DNA from: Myxococcales bacterium
Lineage (GTDB): Bacteria > Myxococcota_A > Polyangia > Polyangiales > Polyangiaceae
Assembly (NCBI GenBank): GCA_023248735.1
Contig: JAHFDY010000010.1
Location: 1-42,423 of the forward strand
DNA: 42,423 nt
Direction of reading: 5' to 3'
Below are positions 28,970 through 38,372 of this stretch, one piece after another. The notes beneath the pieces are model-generated. The model ran no database searches, was not told the origin of the DNA, and saw only the letters and a program-made list of their open reading frames with translations. Positions within the stretch are counted from its first letter, which is position 1, and each line of letters begins with the position of its first letter. The position numbers and the translations under genes were made by a program.

Positions 28970-30511
28970 ATGCTTGCGACCGCGCTCAGCGCCACCCTCA
29001 TTGGTCTTGATTCGCAGCCCGTGCGCGTCGAGGTCGAGACGCGCCGCGGCCCTCCGAAGTTCGAACTCGTCGGTCTTGCCGAAGCGGCCGTTCGCGAAAG
29101 CCGTGTTCGCGTACGGAGTGCCCTCAAGCAAATCGGCGTCGACATCGGGGAGTGCATCGTTACGGTCAACCTTGGTCCTGCCGATGTTCCGAAGACGGGC
29201 AGCGGTTTCGATTTGGCGATTGCTGCTGCGCTGCTGGGCGCGCTCGGACTGATTTCCGCTGAGGCGATCTCCGGCGTTCTCCTCCTTGGTGAGTTGTCGC
29301 TCGATGGTGGAGTCCATCCGCTTCGGGGTGCGCTGGCTCACTTGCTCGGTGCGCGAAAGCGTGGCGTAAAGTGTGTTGTGCTTCCGCGCGCGAACGAAGC
29401 GGAGGCGGCTCTTGTGGGCGATCTTGAAGCGACGACCGTTGCGACGCTCGGTGAGTTGGTCGAAGCGTGGCGCGAGGGAAGGGTCCTTGGGCGTGTTCCT
29501 CCTAAGGAGGCGCCAGCGCAAATGACTGCGCCAGGTCTTCCCGACCTCGCTGACGTTCGGGGTCAATTTGCCGCACGTCGCGCACTTGAGATTGTGGCAG
29601 CAGGTGGCCACAACCTATTAATGATGGGACCGCCCGGTGCGGGCAAGACCATGCTCGCCCGTCGTTTGCCCGGCATCTTGCCGTCGCTCGCAACGAATGA
29701 CGCGCTTGAAGTGTTGGCGATTCAGAGTGTCGCTGGGCTCCTGTGCTCTCAGCGACTTCTTGCGCAGAGGCCTTTTCGTGCGCCACACCACACCGTGAGC
29801 GATGTCGCGTTGATCGGAGGTGGTGGCGACGTACCGCGTCCGGGTGAGGTGAGTCTTGCCCACAACGGCGTCCTCTTCCTCGACGAGCTTGCCGAATTTA
29901 GGCGCACCGCTCTCGAGGGCCTCCGCCAGCCGCTCGAGGACGGTGACGTTCTCATCTCGCGTGCGCGCGTGAAGGTCTCGTTCCCATCGAGACCCATCCT
30001 CGTGTGCGCGACCAATCCTTGCCCTTGCGGCTATTACGGCGATCGATCGGGGCGTTGCGAGTGTTCGGTCGACCGCATTCGCCGCTACCGCGCGCGCCTT
30101 AGCGGACCATTGCTCGATCGAATCGATATTCAAGTTGCGCTACCACCTGTCGAAATTGATGCGCTGTGGAAAGGCGAGCGGGGCGAAACGAGCGCAGCGG
30201 TCAAGCAGCGGGTCATCGTTGCGCGCACGGTCCAGCGTGAACGACGCGCCGCGGGGAACGTTTCAGCAAGTTGCAACGCGGCCCTTACCGCGCAGGATGT
30301 CGAACGCGTGATCGTGCCGTGTTCAGAGGGGGCCAGTTTGCTCAAACGCGCGGTGGAGCGTCTCGCACTATCCGCGCGTGGCTATGGCAAGGTGCTCCGT
30401 GTCGCGCGCACGATAGCGGATCTCGACCACCAAGAAGGCGTGGCGCCACGGCACATCGGCGAGGCGATCACCTATCGAGCGCTCGAGCGCACAAGCGTCG
30501 CGGGACCGTAA
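28970..30511 (+). CDS. comM: YifB/ComM family Mg-chelatase-like AAA ATPase
   Basis: VEVETRRGPPKFELVGLAEAAVRESRVRVRSALK; GGHNLLMMGPPGAGKTMLARRLPGILP; FRAPHHTVSDVALIGGG; NPCPCGYYGD. Confidence 0.94.
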   Translation: MLATALSATLIGLDSQPVRVEVETRRGPPKFELVGLAEAAVRESRVRVRSALKQIGVDIGECIVTVNLGPADVPKTGSGFDLAIAAALLGALGLISAEAISGVLLLGELSLDGGVHPLRGALAHLLGARKRGVKCVVLPRANEAEAALVGDLEATTVATLGELVEAWREGRVLGRVPPKEAPAQMTAPGLPDLADVRGQFAARRALEIVAAGGHNLLMMGPPGAGKTMLARRLPGILPSLATNDALEVLAIQSVAGLLCSQRLLAQRPFRAPHHTVSDVALIGGGGDVPRPGEVSLAHNGVLFLDELAEFRRTALEGLRQPLEDGDVLISRARVKVSFPSRPILVCATNPCPCGYYGDRSGRCECSVDRIRRYRARLSGPLLDRIDIQVALPPVEIDALWKGERGETSAAVKQRVIVARTVQRERRAAGNVSASCNAALTAQDVERVIVPCSEGASLLKRAVERLALSARGYGKVLRVARTIADLDHQEGVAPRHIGEAITYRALERTSVAGP

Positions 30512-30588
30512 CGGTCACCGCAACCTGCCATTCTCAGACCTGGCGCGAGTGGTGGGGCAGATGGAAACCAGGTTGACCGGAGTCAATC

Positions 30589-31614
30589 ATGTTGAGTGAA
30601 CTTGCAGAGAAGATTCGTAACATAAAAAGCGTTATTTGCAACGTCGAGAAGCAATTCGGAAAAGGGGCCATCATGCAGCTCGGCGACGAGTCTGGGCTCG
30701 AACCTGTGACGACCATTCCGACCGGCTCCCTTGCGCTAGACCTAGCAACAGGTGTGGGCGGCTATCCGCGGGGCCGCGTGGTCGAGATGTACGGTCCTGA
30801 GTCGAGCGGCAAGACCACGCTTGCGCTTCACGCGATTGCCGAAGCGCAACGCAATGGCGGTATCGCAGCGTTCATCGACGCTGAGCACGCGCTCGACGTG
30901 AAGTACGCAAAATCGATCGGAGTCGAGATCGAGAAACTTCTCGTCTCACAGCCCGACACGGGTGAGCAGGCGCTCGAGATTTGCGAAATGCTCGTTCGTA
31001 GCGGCGCGGTCGACATGATCGTAATCGATTCGGTCGCAGCGCTCACGCCAAAAGCCGAGATCGAGGGCGAAATGGGTGATCAACACATGGGCTTGCAAGC
31101 CCGCCTTATGAGCCAGGCGCTTCGCAAGCTCACAGCGGTTGCGCACCGCACAGGCACGACGCTCCTCTTCATCAACCAGCTGCGTCAGAAAATCGGGGTT
31201 GTGTTTGGCTCACCTGAAACGACTACGGGAGGCAATGCGCTCAAGTTCTATGCGTCGATGCGGCTTGACGTGCGCCGTATCGGGCAGATCAAAGTGGGCG
31301 ACGAAGTCGTGGGTGGAAGGACTCGCGTGAAGGTCGCGAAAAACAAGTGCGCACCACCGTTTACGGAAGCGGAATTTGAGATTCGATACGGCACGGGCAT
31401 TGACTCACTGAGCGAGGTCATCGATCTCGGCGTCTTGCGCGGTCTGATCGACAAGAGCGGCAGTCATCTATCTTTCGCCGGAACCGCACTTGGAAACGGT
31501 CGTGAACGATCACGCGACACGATCGCAGGGTCACCCGAGCTGCTGAGCACGTTGCGGCAGGCGATCGTCGCGGCCGCTCCGGTGAAAGGGCGACGTTCTG
31601 AAGCTGAAGCGTAA
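30589..31614 (+). CDS. recA: Recombinase RecA
   Basis: [73 protein letters not shown]. Confidence 0.98.
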   Translation: MLSELAEKIRNIKSVICNVEKQFGKGAIMQLGDESGLEPVTTIPTGSLALDLATGVGGYPRGRVVEMYGPESSGKTTLALHAIAEAQRNGGIAAFIDAEHALDVKYAKSIGVEIEKLLVSQPDTGEQALEICEMLVRSGAVDMIVIDSVAALTPKAEIEGEMGDQHMGLQARLMSQALRKLTAVAHRTGTTLLFINQLRQKIGVVFGSPETTTGGNALKFYASMRLDVRRIGQIKVGDEVVGGRTRVKVAKNKCAPPFTEAEFEIRYGTGIDSLSEVIDLGVLRGLIDKSGSHLSFAGTALGNGRERSRDTIAGSPELLSTLRQAIVAAAPVKGRRSEAEA

Positions 31615-31632
31615 AGAACGTGAACCATCGAG

Positions 31633-31657
31633 GAGCGGACGTTCGAAGCGTCCGCTC
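31633..31657 (+). terminator. Hairpin downstream of recA
   Basis: GAGCGGACG-TTCGAAG-CGTCCGCTC: perfect 9-bp stem starting 18 nt after the recA stop. Only a weak T tract (AATTTCT) follows. Confidence 0.6.
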
Positions 31658-31701
31658 AATTTCTGCGTGTCTCGAGCGACCCGCCCTCGAGTTGGCGGCG
31701 C

Positions 31702-31863
31702 CTAAGCGGCCCGCCTTGCAAGCAAACGTTCAACCGCAACGTTGAGGCTCTTATCGGTTGATGCCCGAAGTTCGACCTCAACGATCGCAATGTGCTTGCG
31801 GATGATGTTCCGCAGCGCTTCCTCGTCAACACGCCCATCGTTTGTTCGCGCACCCTCGTTCAT
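31702..31863 (-). CDS. Small ORF, 53 aa, hypothetical (below the ORF-track length cutoff)
   Basis: Manual translation MNEGARTNDGRVDEEALRNIIRKHIAIVEVELRASTDKSLNVAVERLLARRAA*. Begins 19 nt after the stop of the methyltransferase-like gene on the same strand. Confidence 0.5.
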   Translation of the reverse strand: MNEGARTNDGRVDEEALRNIIRKHIAIVEVELRASTDKSLNVAVERLLARRAA

Positions 31864-31882
31864 GGGTGGTTAACGTCTGTCC

Positions 31883-32551
31883 TCAGAGCCGACCGACAAA
31901 AATGGTGTGGCGTGGTCCTCCCTGTTTGAGTCGCGCGCGCACATGATGGGTCTCCACCGCGAATGCGTGATGCCTTAGGCGGTGTTCAAACTTTCGGTCG
32001 TCCCATGCCGACCACACCGCGAGCACCCCGCCAGGTCGCAGTGAGGCGCGGATCATGGCGAGCCCCGCATTATCGTACAAACCGGCGTTGGCCGTCTGCG
32101 TGAAAGCGGCCGGGCCATTGTCGACATCGAGCAACACGGCATCGAAGCGAGCGTGGCCGTTGTTGAGCAAGAGGGCGATGTCGCCAACCTCGATGCAAAC
32201 CCGCCGATCCTCCAGCGGGCGCTTCGCGAGCGCTCCGAGCAACCCACGATTCCACTCGACGACCGCTGGCATCAGCTCGGCGACCACCACCGTTGCATCG
32301 GCGGGCAGAACATCGAGTGTCGATCGCAGCGTGAAGCCCATTCCGAGTCCGCCCACCAGCACGCACGGGCGCTCGAGTTTGCGTGCTCGATCGCAGGCAA
32401 TGGTTGCGAGAGCTTCCTCGGAGCCCTTCATGCGGCTCGACATCAGATCCTTGCCATCGGCCATGATCATGTATTCGCTGCCGCGCCGGGTCAGCGTCAT
32501 GGCGTTGCCGTCTGGCGTGCGCGCCTCGCCGAGAAGCTCCCAGGGAATCAT
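31883..32551 (-). CDS. Spermidine synthase-like / SAM-dependent methyltransferase fold protein
   Basis: CVLVGGLGMGFTLRSTLDVLPADATVVVAELMPAVVEWNRG...RRVCIEVGDIALLLNNGHARFDAVLLDVDNGP. Confidence 0.8.
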   Translation of the reverse strand: MIPWELLGEARTPDGNAMTLTRRGSEYMIMADGKDLMSSRMKGSEEALATIACDRARKLERPCVLVGGLGMGFTLRSTLDVLPADATVVVAELMPAVVEWNRGLLGALAKRPLEDRRVCIEVGDIALLLNNGHARFDAVLLDVDNGPAAFTQTANAGLYDNAGLAMIRASLRPGGVLAVWSAWDDRKFEHRLRHHAFAVETHHVRARLKQGGPRHTIFVGRL

Positions 32552-32599
32552 GGCCGTGGGCTACCACGAACGCCTTCCATCGTCAGGGCTCTCTTCCAC

Positions 32600-33985
32600 T
32601 CACACCCTCGCGATCAAGGTTCCGGACCGCCGCCAGAAGCGCCCGAAGAGCGCGAATGCAACCGTGACCAGACCCACCGTGAGGCCGAGCCACAACCCGA
32701 TCGCGCCCATCTTCATGACGACCCCGAGCGTGAACCCGATCGGAATCGCAAGGCACCAATAGGCGATCAGGTTCGCGACAAGCGGTACGCGGGTATCGCC
32801 CGTTCCCCGAAGTGCACTTGACGTAACGACTGAAACCCCATCGAACAGCTGGAAGCACGCGGCAATGTAAAGAAGCTTGACGGCAATGGGGAGGACCGTC
32901 TTGTCGGGCGTCAGCATGATTGCGAGCGACGAAGGAAACAGCGCGAACACCGCAGCGCACGCGCCCATGAAGACCGCGCCGAGGCCAATGCCCAAGAGGC
33001 CAGGCATCCTCGGAGAGACTCCCGCACCAATCGCTCGCCCGACGCGCGCAGCTGTCGCGCCGCCGATGCCAAGCGCGCCCATGTACGTAAAGCTTGCGAG
33101 AATGATCGCCACTTGATGCGCGCCGACCTCTGCTCGTCCACAGCGCGCGGCGAGGATAGTCACGAACGAGAACGCGGAGTATTCGGCCACAAGGTGCAGG
33201 CCGATCGGAAGGCCGAGCCTCATGACCTTCGCGGGGTCGAAAGTGCTCACGCGATGCGTTGGCGCTATTGACCTTGCGTAGACATAAACGACAAGAAACT
33301 GGACGAAACTAGCAACGCTAAGCGCCACGCCCGCCCCAAGCGATCCCATCGCGGGGACGCCCATCGAAGGAAGACCGAGCGACGCAAGTGCAGCGTCTCC
33401 ACGAACGAGCAGCATGCACACAGGGACATTGATCACGTTCGCCAACAGCGCCGATGCAATGAGGACGGAAGTGCGGTGCCGCGCCTGCAGGTAACCCTTC
33501 GTCGCACTGAAGCCAACGATGAAAAACATGCTGGGAACCTGGCCTAGGGTGAAACGTTGCGCATGCCGTGCAATCTCCGCTTCGACGCCGACGTGGGGAA
33601 GGACAAATGTAATTGATACAGCGACAATTGCGCAGGGCAAGACCCACACGAGTGCCGTTCGCAACGTCGTCTCGAACGCGTTCCAGGCAACCGCCTCTTC
33701 CCCAGCGCCGATGGCTTGTGCAGCAAGGGTGTCACAAGCGCCAGCGATGCCCATGGCAAAGACCATGAAGGTAAAGCCGATCGCGCGCCCCGTCGAAGCG
33801 CCTCCGAAGTCGGCCGATCCTTCGCTCACGCCGTATCCCAGAATGCGTGTGTCGACCACGCCCATGAGCATCGTGAGCAGTTGTCCACCCGCGATCGGAA
33901 CTGCAACGGTAAGCAACTTGACGAGTTCGTGTCGGATGCTCGCAGCAGGTGGAACGCGTGAGGGAGGAGATGTGTCTGAAAGCAA
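32600..33985 (-). CDS. MATE-family efflux transporter (TTG start in the track)
   Basis: About 12 hydrophobic segments; VAVPIAGGQLLTMLMGVVDTRILG; SSALRGTGDTRVPLVANLIAYWCLAIPIGF. Confidence 0.88.
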   Translation of the reverse strand: MLSDTSPPSRVPPAASIRHELVKLLTVAVPIAGGQLLTMLMGVVDTRILGYGVSEGSADFGGASTGRAIGFTFMVFAMGIAGACDTLAAQAIGAGEEAVAWNAFETTLRTALVWVLPCAIVAVSITFVLPHVGVEAEIARHAQRFTLGQVPSMFFIVGFSATKGYLQARHRTSVLIASALLANVINVPVCMLLVRGDAALASLGLPSMGVPAMGSLGAGVALSVASFVQFLVVYVYARSIAPTHRVSTFDPAKVMRLGLPIGLHLVAEYSAFSFVTILAARCGRAEVGAHQVAIILASFTYMGALGIGGATAARVGRAIGAGVSPRMPGLLGIGLGAVFMGACAAVFALFPSSLAIMLTPDKTVLPIAVKLLYIAACFQLFDGVSVVTSSALRGTGDTRVPLVANLIAYWCLAIPIGFTLGVVMKMGAIGLWLGLTVGLVTVAFALFGRFWRRSGTLIARV

Positions 33986-34139
33986 CCGCCGCCCCGACCT
34001 TTCTGTGGCGCTTGAGTCTCACAGCGCGACGCGAGCAGCAAGCGGATCACCAAAGAGGCGTCCAAGAACGAGGGCCTCAGTTGGCGGAACAGAACCTTGA
34101 CCAGTTTTCATCCGCCTTGCCTGTGCTATCGACCCCGCC

Positions 34140-35078
34140 GTGCAAACCTCTTCTGTTCTAATCGTGGTTTTCAGCGGTATCGCCGCCGCGTGTTCCTCCA
34201 GTGGATCCCGACAAATTGCGCCCGATGGCGGCGGCGCTGACGCATCCGTTGCCGACGCTGACGTGCCAGACTCCACGTCAATCGATGGTGGCGGGGAGCT
34301 CCGCGGGTTGTGCGCACACTGGTACGATGCGCGCACCGATTGGTTCATCCGTTGCGGCGTTCCGAAGCGGAGCGACGCTCGCGCCAATTCGCTGCGCGAC
34401 AAGAGCATCGACTACTGCGTGGTCCTTGCCGAGGCACCTGGCAATCAATCGAAGGACGGACTCGAGGCGTGCGCAAAGAAGTACGAAGCGTCGAAGTCGT
34501 CATGTTCCGAAGAGCCGTGCACGACTCCGCCAGGTTCCCGTGCTGGCGATGAGCCATGTCGCGACGATAGTCAGTGCAAGAGCCTCGTGTGCAATCGCGA
34601 ATTCGGAAACACCTGCGGCGTTTGCGACAAAACCGTTGGTGAGGGTCAGAAGTGCGACCAGCTATCGTGCGATCCCGGCCTGACATGTGACAACGCCAAC
34701 GTGTGCGTTGCCGCCGTAGAGGGCGACATTGGCGAGGCGTGTGGCAATAGCGGGTGCAAGTGGTTTCTCTACTGCGGCAAAGACAAAAAATGCGCCGAAG
34801 CCCCAAAGGGTGAGGGAACGGCATGCCCTGGTGGCTTTTGCTACTTCGGCTTCAATTGCGGAGACGACGGTCGCTGTCACGCATTCAGCTACGTGGGAGC
34901 TGGCGCCACTTGTGGTGCTACCCAAGAGTGCGAAGGTGGCGAGTGTGGAAACGATGGGAAGTGCATCGGGCCCGCCGCAGATGGCGCCGCGTGTGGTGGC
35001 AAGAACGGGCCATGTGAAGTCGGTTCGTCGTGCGCGGGTGGCAAATGCGCGAAAGAGAATCCGAGCGCTTGCAAGTAG
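34140..35078 (+). CDS. Cysteine-rich lipoprotein with about five 4-Cys repeats (GTG start)
   Basis: IAAACSSSGS lipobox, D/A/G linker. Repeats GQKCDQLSCDPGLTCDNANVC / GEACGNSGCKWFLYCGKDKKC / GTACPGGFCYFGFNCGDDGRC / GATCGATQECEGGECGNDGKC / GAACGGKNGPCEVGSSCAGGKC. Confidence 0.78.
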   Translation: MQTSSVLIVVFSGIAAACSSSGSRQIAPDGGGADASVADADVPDSTSIDGGGELRGLCAHWYDARTDWFIRCGVPKRSDARANSLRDKSIDYCVVLAEAPGNQSKDGLEACAKKYEASKSSCSEEPCTTPPGSRAGDEPCRDDSQCKSLVCNREFGNTCGVCDKTVGEGQKCDQLSCDPGLTCDNANVCVAAVEGDIGEACGNSGCKWFLYCGKDKKCAEAPKGEGTACPGGFCYFGFNCGDDGRCHAFSYVGAGATCGATQECEGGECGNDGKCIGPAADGAACGGKNGPCEVGSSCAGGKCAKENPSACK

Positions 35079-35187
35079 TGAGCATGGCGAAGCGACTGGA
35101 AGAGTGCTCGCTCGCACAGCCGATTTGATTGGCAAGATGAGGTTTGCGCGCAGGCTCTGCTCTTGCGGCTATTAAAGTATGATACGG

Positions 35188-35227
35188 TATAATAAAACGA
35201 TTGTTTGACAATGCGTCGAACGCGTTC
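35188..35227 (+). promoter_or_regulatory. Candidate promoter -10 plus operator-like inverted repeats
   Basis: TATAAT at 35188-35193; ATTGT-TTG-ACAAT at 35200-35212; GAACGCGTTC palindrome at 35218-35227; ATG at 35239. Locally AT-rich. Confidence 0.5.
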
Positions 35228-35238
35228 ACATTGAACTC

Positions 35239-35919
35239 ATGACCACATCGCAAACGTCATCGCGAAGCCTCGTTGGTACGGCTCGGGTTCTCTATCAATG
35301 GGGAGCGCTGACGCGCGACCTCAACCGGCTCAATCGCGTTTTTGCTCTTCAAGACGCGCTGACGCTGTTGCGAACGCCCGAGGAAGAGAGGGCCGTGCTT
35401 GCCGATTTTGGAAGCACTGACGTCGGCCGGACAGCCCTTCGCAACAGACATCGTCTTGGTCGCCTGAGAATGGATGAGATGATTGCGATGCCCGAGACAA
35501 CACTAGGTGGTGCATATGCGCGCTATCTGCGAAAGCGCGACCTCTCACCTGAGTCGATTCCGGATCTGCCGGCGAGTGGCGACATCGAATACATGATTGC
35601 GCACTACTACGAGACGCACGACCTCTGGCACGTCCTTACAGGATTCGATACAGACCCTGCCGGCGAGGCAGGCGTGCAGGCGTTCCTTCTCGCCCAGTCC
35701 AGAAGCTATCTGCCGCTGCTCGTACTCTCGTCGATCTTGCTCAATACGGTTCTCTACGCGTACGAAGATCGCGTTGCCCGCCTTGACGCGCTGACCCGCG
35801 GTTGGCTTTTGGGGCGCGCTGCCAAGAGCTTCGTCGGCGTGGACTGGCGGCCCTATCTTGCTAGGCCGCTCGATGAGGTGCGTCGCGAATTTGCCATCCC
35901 CTCCCCAGAGGCTGCATGA
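35239..35919 (+). CDS. COQ4-family protein
   Basis: HDLWHVLTGFDTDPAGE fits the COQ4 zinc-ligand pattern HDxxHx11E exactly; flanking context EYMIAHYYETHDLWHV is Coq4-like. Confidence 0.85.
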   Translation: MTTSQTSSRSLVGTARVLYQWGALTRDLNRLNRVFALQDALTLLRTPEEERAVLADFGSTDVGRTALRNRHRLGRLRMDEMIAMPETTLGGAYARYLRKRDLSPESIPDLPASGDIEYMIAHYYETHDLWHVLTGFDTDPAGEAGVQAFLLAQSRSYLPLLVLSSILLNTVLYAYEDRVARLDALTRGWLLGRAAKSFVGVDWRPYLARPLDEVRREFAIPSPEAA

Positions 35920-36464
35920 ACGCGAACGTTGTCGCGTTGTCGGTGCTGCTCATCGCGAGTCCGCTCGGGGCTTTCGATTCGTTTTATTACCACACGCTTA
36001 AGTTTCGGCTCTACGAGCGACCGGAGTCGCGATTCGAAGAAGTGACGCATCTTGTGCGCAGCGTCGTCATCGGAGTGGTCGCGCTGGTGCTCTCGCGAGG
36101 CGAGCTCCACGGCAACTGGTACTGGTTCGCCAGCGCGCTCTTCTTGTTCGATTTTGTTAACAACGTGCTCGATACCATCAGCGAGGAGTCGAGCCGAAAG
36201 AGCCTTGGCGGCCTGCCCCTCCTCGAGCAGGTCATCCACATCATCGGCGCGACGATGACGGGTGGTGCGGCCGCGGCATTTATCGTTCTCGGTTGGCCAC
36301 TGGCCCATCTTGAAACCGAAATCGCAGCCGCGACGCAAATGCCCTCGTGGCTTGCTTCTTTGGCGACCGGCTTAGGTGGTGCCGTGATCGTATCGGCTAC
36401 GATCGAGGCGGGACTCTTCGTGCGAGCATGGCGGCGCAGCGTCGTGCAGAATGCGGTTGCTTGA
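35916..36464 (+). CDS. Hypothetical multi-pass membrane protein
   Basis: Four or so hydrophobic helices (VVALSVLLIASPLGAF, VVIGVVALVLS, ATMTGGAAAAFIVLGW, LATGLGGAVIVSATIEAGLFV). ATG overlaps the previous stop (ATGA). Confidence 0.75.
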   Translation: MNANVVALSVLLIASPLGAFDSFYYHTLKFRLYERPESRFEEVTHLVRSVVIGVVALVLSRGELHGNWYWFASALFLFDFVNNVLDTISEESSRKSLGGLPLLEQVIHIIGATMTGGAAAAFIVLGWPLAHLETEIAAATQMPSWLASLATGLGGAVIVSATIEAGLFVRAWRRSVVQNAVA

Positions 36465-37141
36465 CGAAGAAACTCGCTACCCGAAGCAAAGCGCCGCCTC
36501 GAACGCGTTCGGCTGAACGGACGCGCGAGCGTCTTGTGGAGGCTGCTCGCTCCGTCTTTGCGAAGCACGGTCTGGCCGGTGCATCCGTCGGTGATATCGC
36601 TCAGAACGCGCGCGTCAGCGCGGCGATGATCAATCACCACTTCGGTGGGAAACTCGAGCTCTACAGGTTCTGTCTACAAGGGTTCGGCGAACTTCGCTTG
36701 CAGGCGATCGATAAGCATCTTGTCGTACCGCAGTCACAAGAAGAATTTCGGATTCGCCTCGAGATGCTCGTGAACGAGCTGTTTGACCTTCATGTCGAGC
36801 ATCGCGAAGTCGTGAATATCTTGCTCCGCGATCTCGACGTCGCGGACCAGTGGGGCAAGGGAATCGAGAAGTTGCTTTACGAATTCACGCCGCGCTTTTC
36901 GAAGTTCTTTGAACTCGCGCAGCAGCAGCGGTTCATCCGCGCGGACATTGCACCGATTGCAGCGGCCTCGATGATTTACCTCACGCTCGCGGGCCTGCTC
37001 CAAGCCGACGCGCATCGAACGCGCGTGACCGGCTTGGGGCTGACCGACCCAAGCCATCGGGCGCTCGTTGTGAAGATGGTCATCGACGTTGTGCTCAATG
37101 GCGTCGTGGAGCGCGGAAGCGGATCGCAGTTGGCGACGTAG
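36461..37141 (+). CDS. TetR/AcrR-family transcriptional regulator (TTG 36461 or ATG 36428 start)
   Basis: RTRERLVEAARSVFAKHGLAGASVGDIAQNARVSAAMINHHFGGKLELYRFCLQGF: TetR HTH. Confidence 0.92.
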   Translation: MTKKLATRSKAPPRTRSAERTRERLVEAARSVFAKHGLAGASVGDIAQNARVSAAMINHHFGGKLELYRFCLQGFGELRLQAIDKHLVVPQSQEEFRIRLEMLVNELFDLHVEHREVVNILLRDLDVADQWGKGIEKLLYEFTPRFSKFFELAQQQRFIRADIAPIAAASMIYLTLAGLLQADAHRTRVTGLGLTDPSHRALVVKMVIDVVLNGVVERGSGSQLAT

Positions 37142-37162
37142 TTGGTTGGCTCACTCGCGTAG

Positions 37163-38329
37163 TCACGCAATCCGCTCGAGCAATCCTGCCGCGCCCATGC
37201 CGCCGCCGATGCACATCGACACGACCGCATAGCGACCGTTACGGCGCTTGAGTTCATGGAGCGCCGTTGCGACGAGTTTCGCGCCGGTGCACCCCAGTGG
37301 ATGTCCAAGCGCAATCGCGCCGCCGTTGATGTTCAACTTGTCGTCGGGAAGTCCGAGTTCGCGTTGCACATAGACGCACTGGCTCGCGAAGGCTTCGTTG
37401 ACTTCGAAAACGTCAATATCCTTGACTGACAAGCCAGTCTTCGCAAACAGCTTGCGAATGGCGGGCACGGGCCCGATGCCCATCAGCGCAGGATCGACGC
37501 CCGCCGTCACGAACGCGCGGAAGTAGCCGAGGCCCTTGACACCGAGCGCGTCTGCTTTCGCTTTCGTCATGAGCAAGGCGGCTGCCGCTCCGTCGCTCAG
37601 CGGCGACGCGTTTCCCGCAGTAACGGTGCCGACCGTAGCAAACGCGGGTTTGAGCGCGCCGAGACCTTCGAGTGTCGTGTCAGGACGTGGCATTTCATCA
37701 ACCAGGAAATCGAACTCCTGCCGCTCGTTGCCGACATAACGAATTGCGCGCACCGTGACGATCTCGTCCTTGAACTTGCCCGCCGCGATTGCAGCGGAAG
37801 CGCGCTGTTGGCTGCGAACTGCGAACGCGTCTTGTTCGGCGCGCGAGATTTCGAACTTCTTTGCGACGTTCTCAGCCGTGATGCCCATGGGCGTGTACAC
37901 GCTCGGGAACTTCTCCATCGCCTCGGCTGAAGCCGACAACTTGTTGCCGGTCATCGGCACCATGGTCATCGATTCGACACCGCCAGCGATCACAATGTCG
38001 TTCGAGCCTGTAGCAATCGCGCCGGCACCGATTGCGAGTGCTTGAAGACCGCTCGAGCAAAAACGATTGATGGTCATGCCGCTCGCTTCTTGAGGAAGAC
38101 CACCAAGGAAGCCAGCAACGCGCGCGATGTTAAGACCTTGCTCGCCTTCGGGCATCGCGCATCCGAGGATCAAATCCTCAACGTCAAGCGCCTTGACTTG
38201 TGGCACGCGCGCCAAGAGCCCCCGAATCACGTCGCCGGCCAACTCGTCTGGTCGCTTGTTGGCGAGCGACCCTTTCAAGGCCCGACCTACCGCCGATCGA
38301 ACCGCGTCTGCAATGATGATGTCAGTCAT
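37163..38329 (-). CDS. fadA: Acetyl-CoA acyltransferase (thiolase)
   Basis: [21 protein letters not shown] (active-site Cys), [47 protein letters not shown]. Confidence 0.95.
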   Translation of the reverse strand: MTDIIIADAVRSAVGRALKGSLANKRPDELAGDVIRGLLARVPQVKALDVEDLILGCAMPEGEQGLNIARVAGFLGGLPQEASGMTINRFCSSGLQALAIGAGAIATGSNDIVIAGGVESMTMVPMTGNKLSASAEAMEKFPSVYTPMGITAENVAKKFEISRAEQDAFAVRSQQRASAAIAAGKFKDEIVTVRAIRYVGNERQEFDFLVDEMPRPDTTLEGLGALKPAFATVGTVTAGNASPLSDGAAAALLMTKAKADALGVKGLGYFRAFVTAGVDPALMGIGPVPAIRKLFAKTGLSVKDIDVFEVNEAFASQCVYVQRELGLPDDKLNINGGAIALGHPLGCTGAKLVATALHELKRRNGRYAVVSMCIGGGMGAAGLLERIA

Positions 38330-38372
38330 TTGAAACTCTCCTGTTTGCTCGGTTCCACGCGTTGTCCGACCG

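Noticed and set aside
33674-33683. GAACGCGTTC palindrome (also at 36501-36510) as additional TetR operators
   Set aside because: Both copies lie within CDSs in a GC-rich genome, so chance occurrence is likely.
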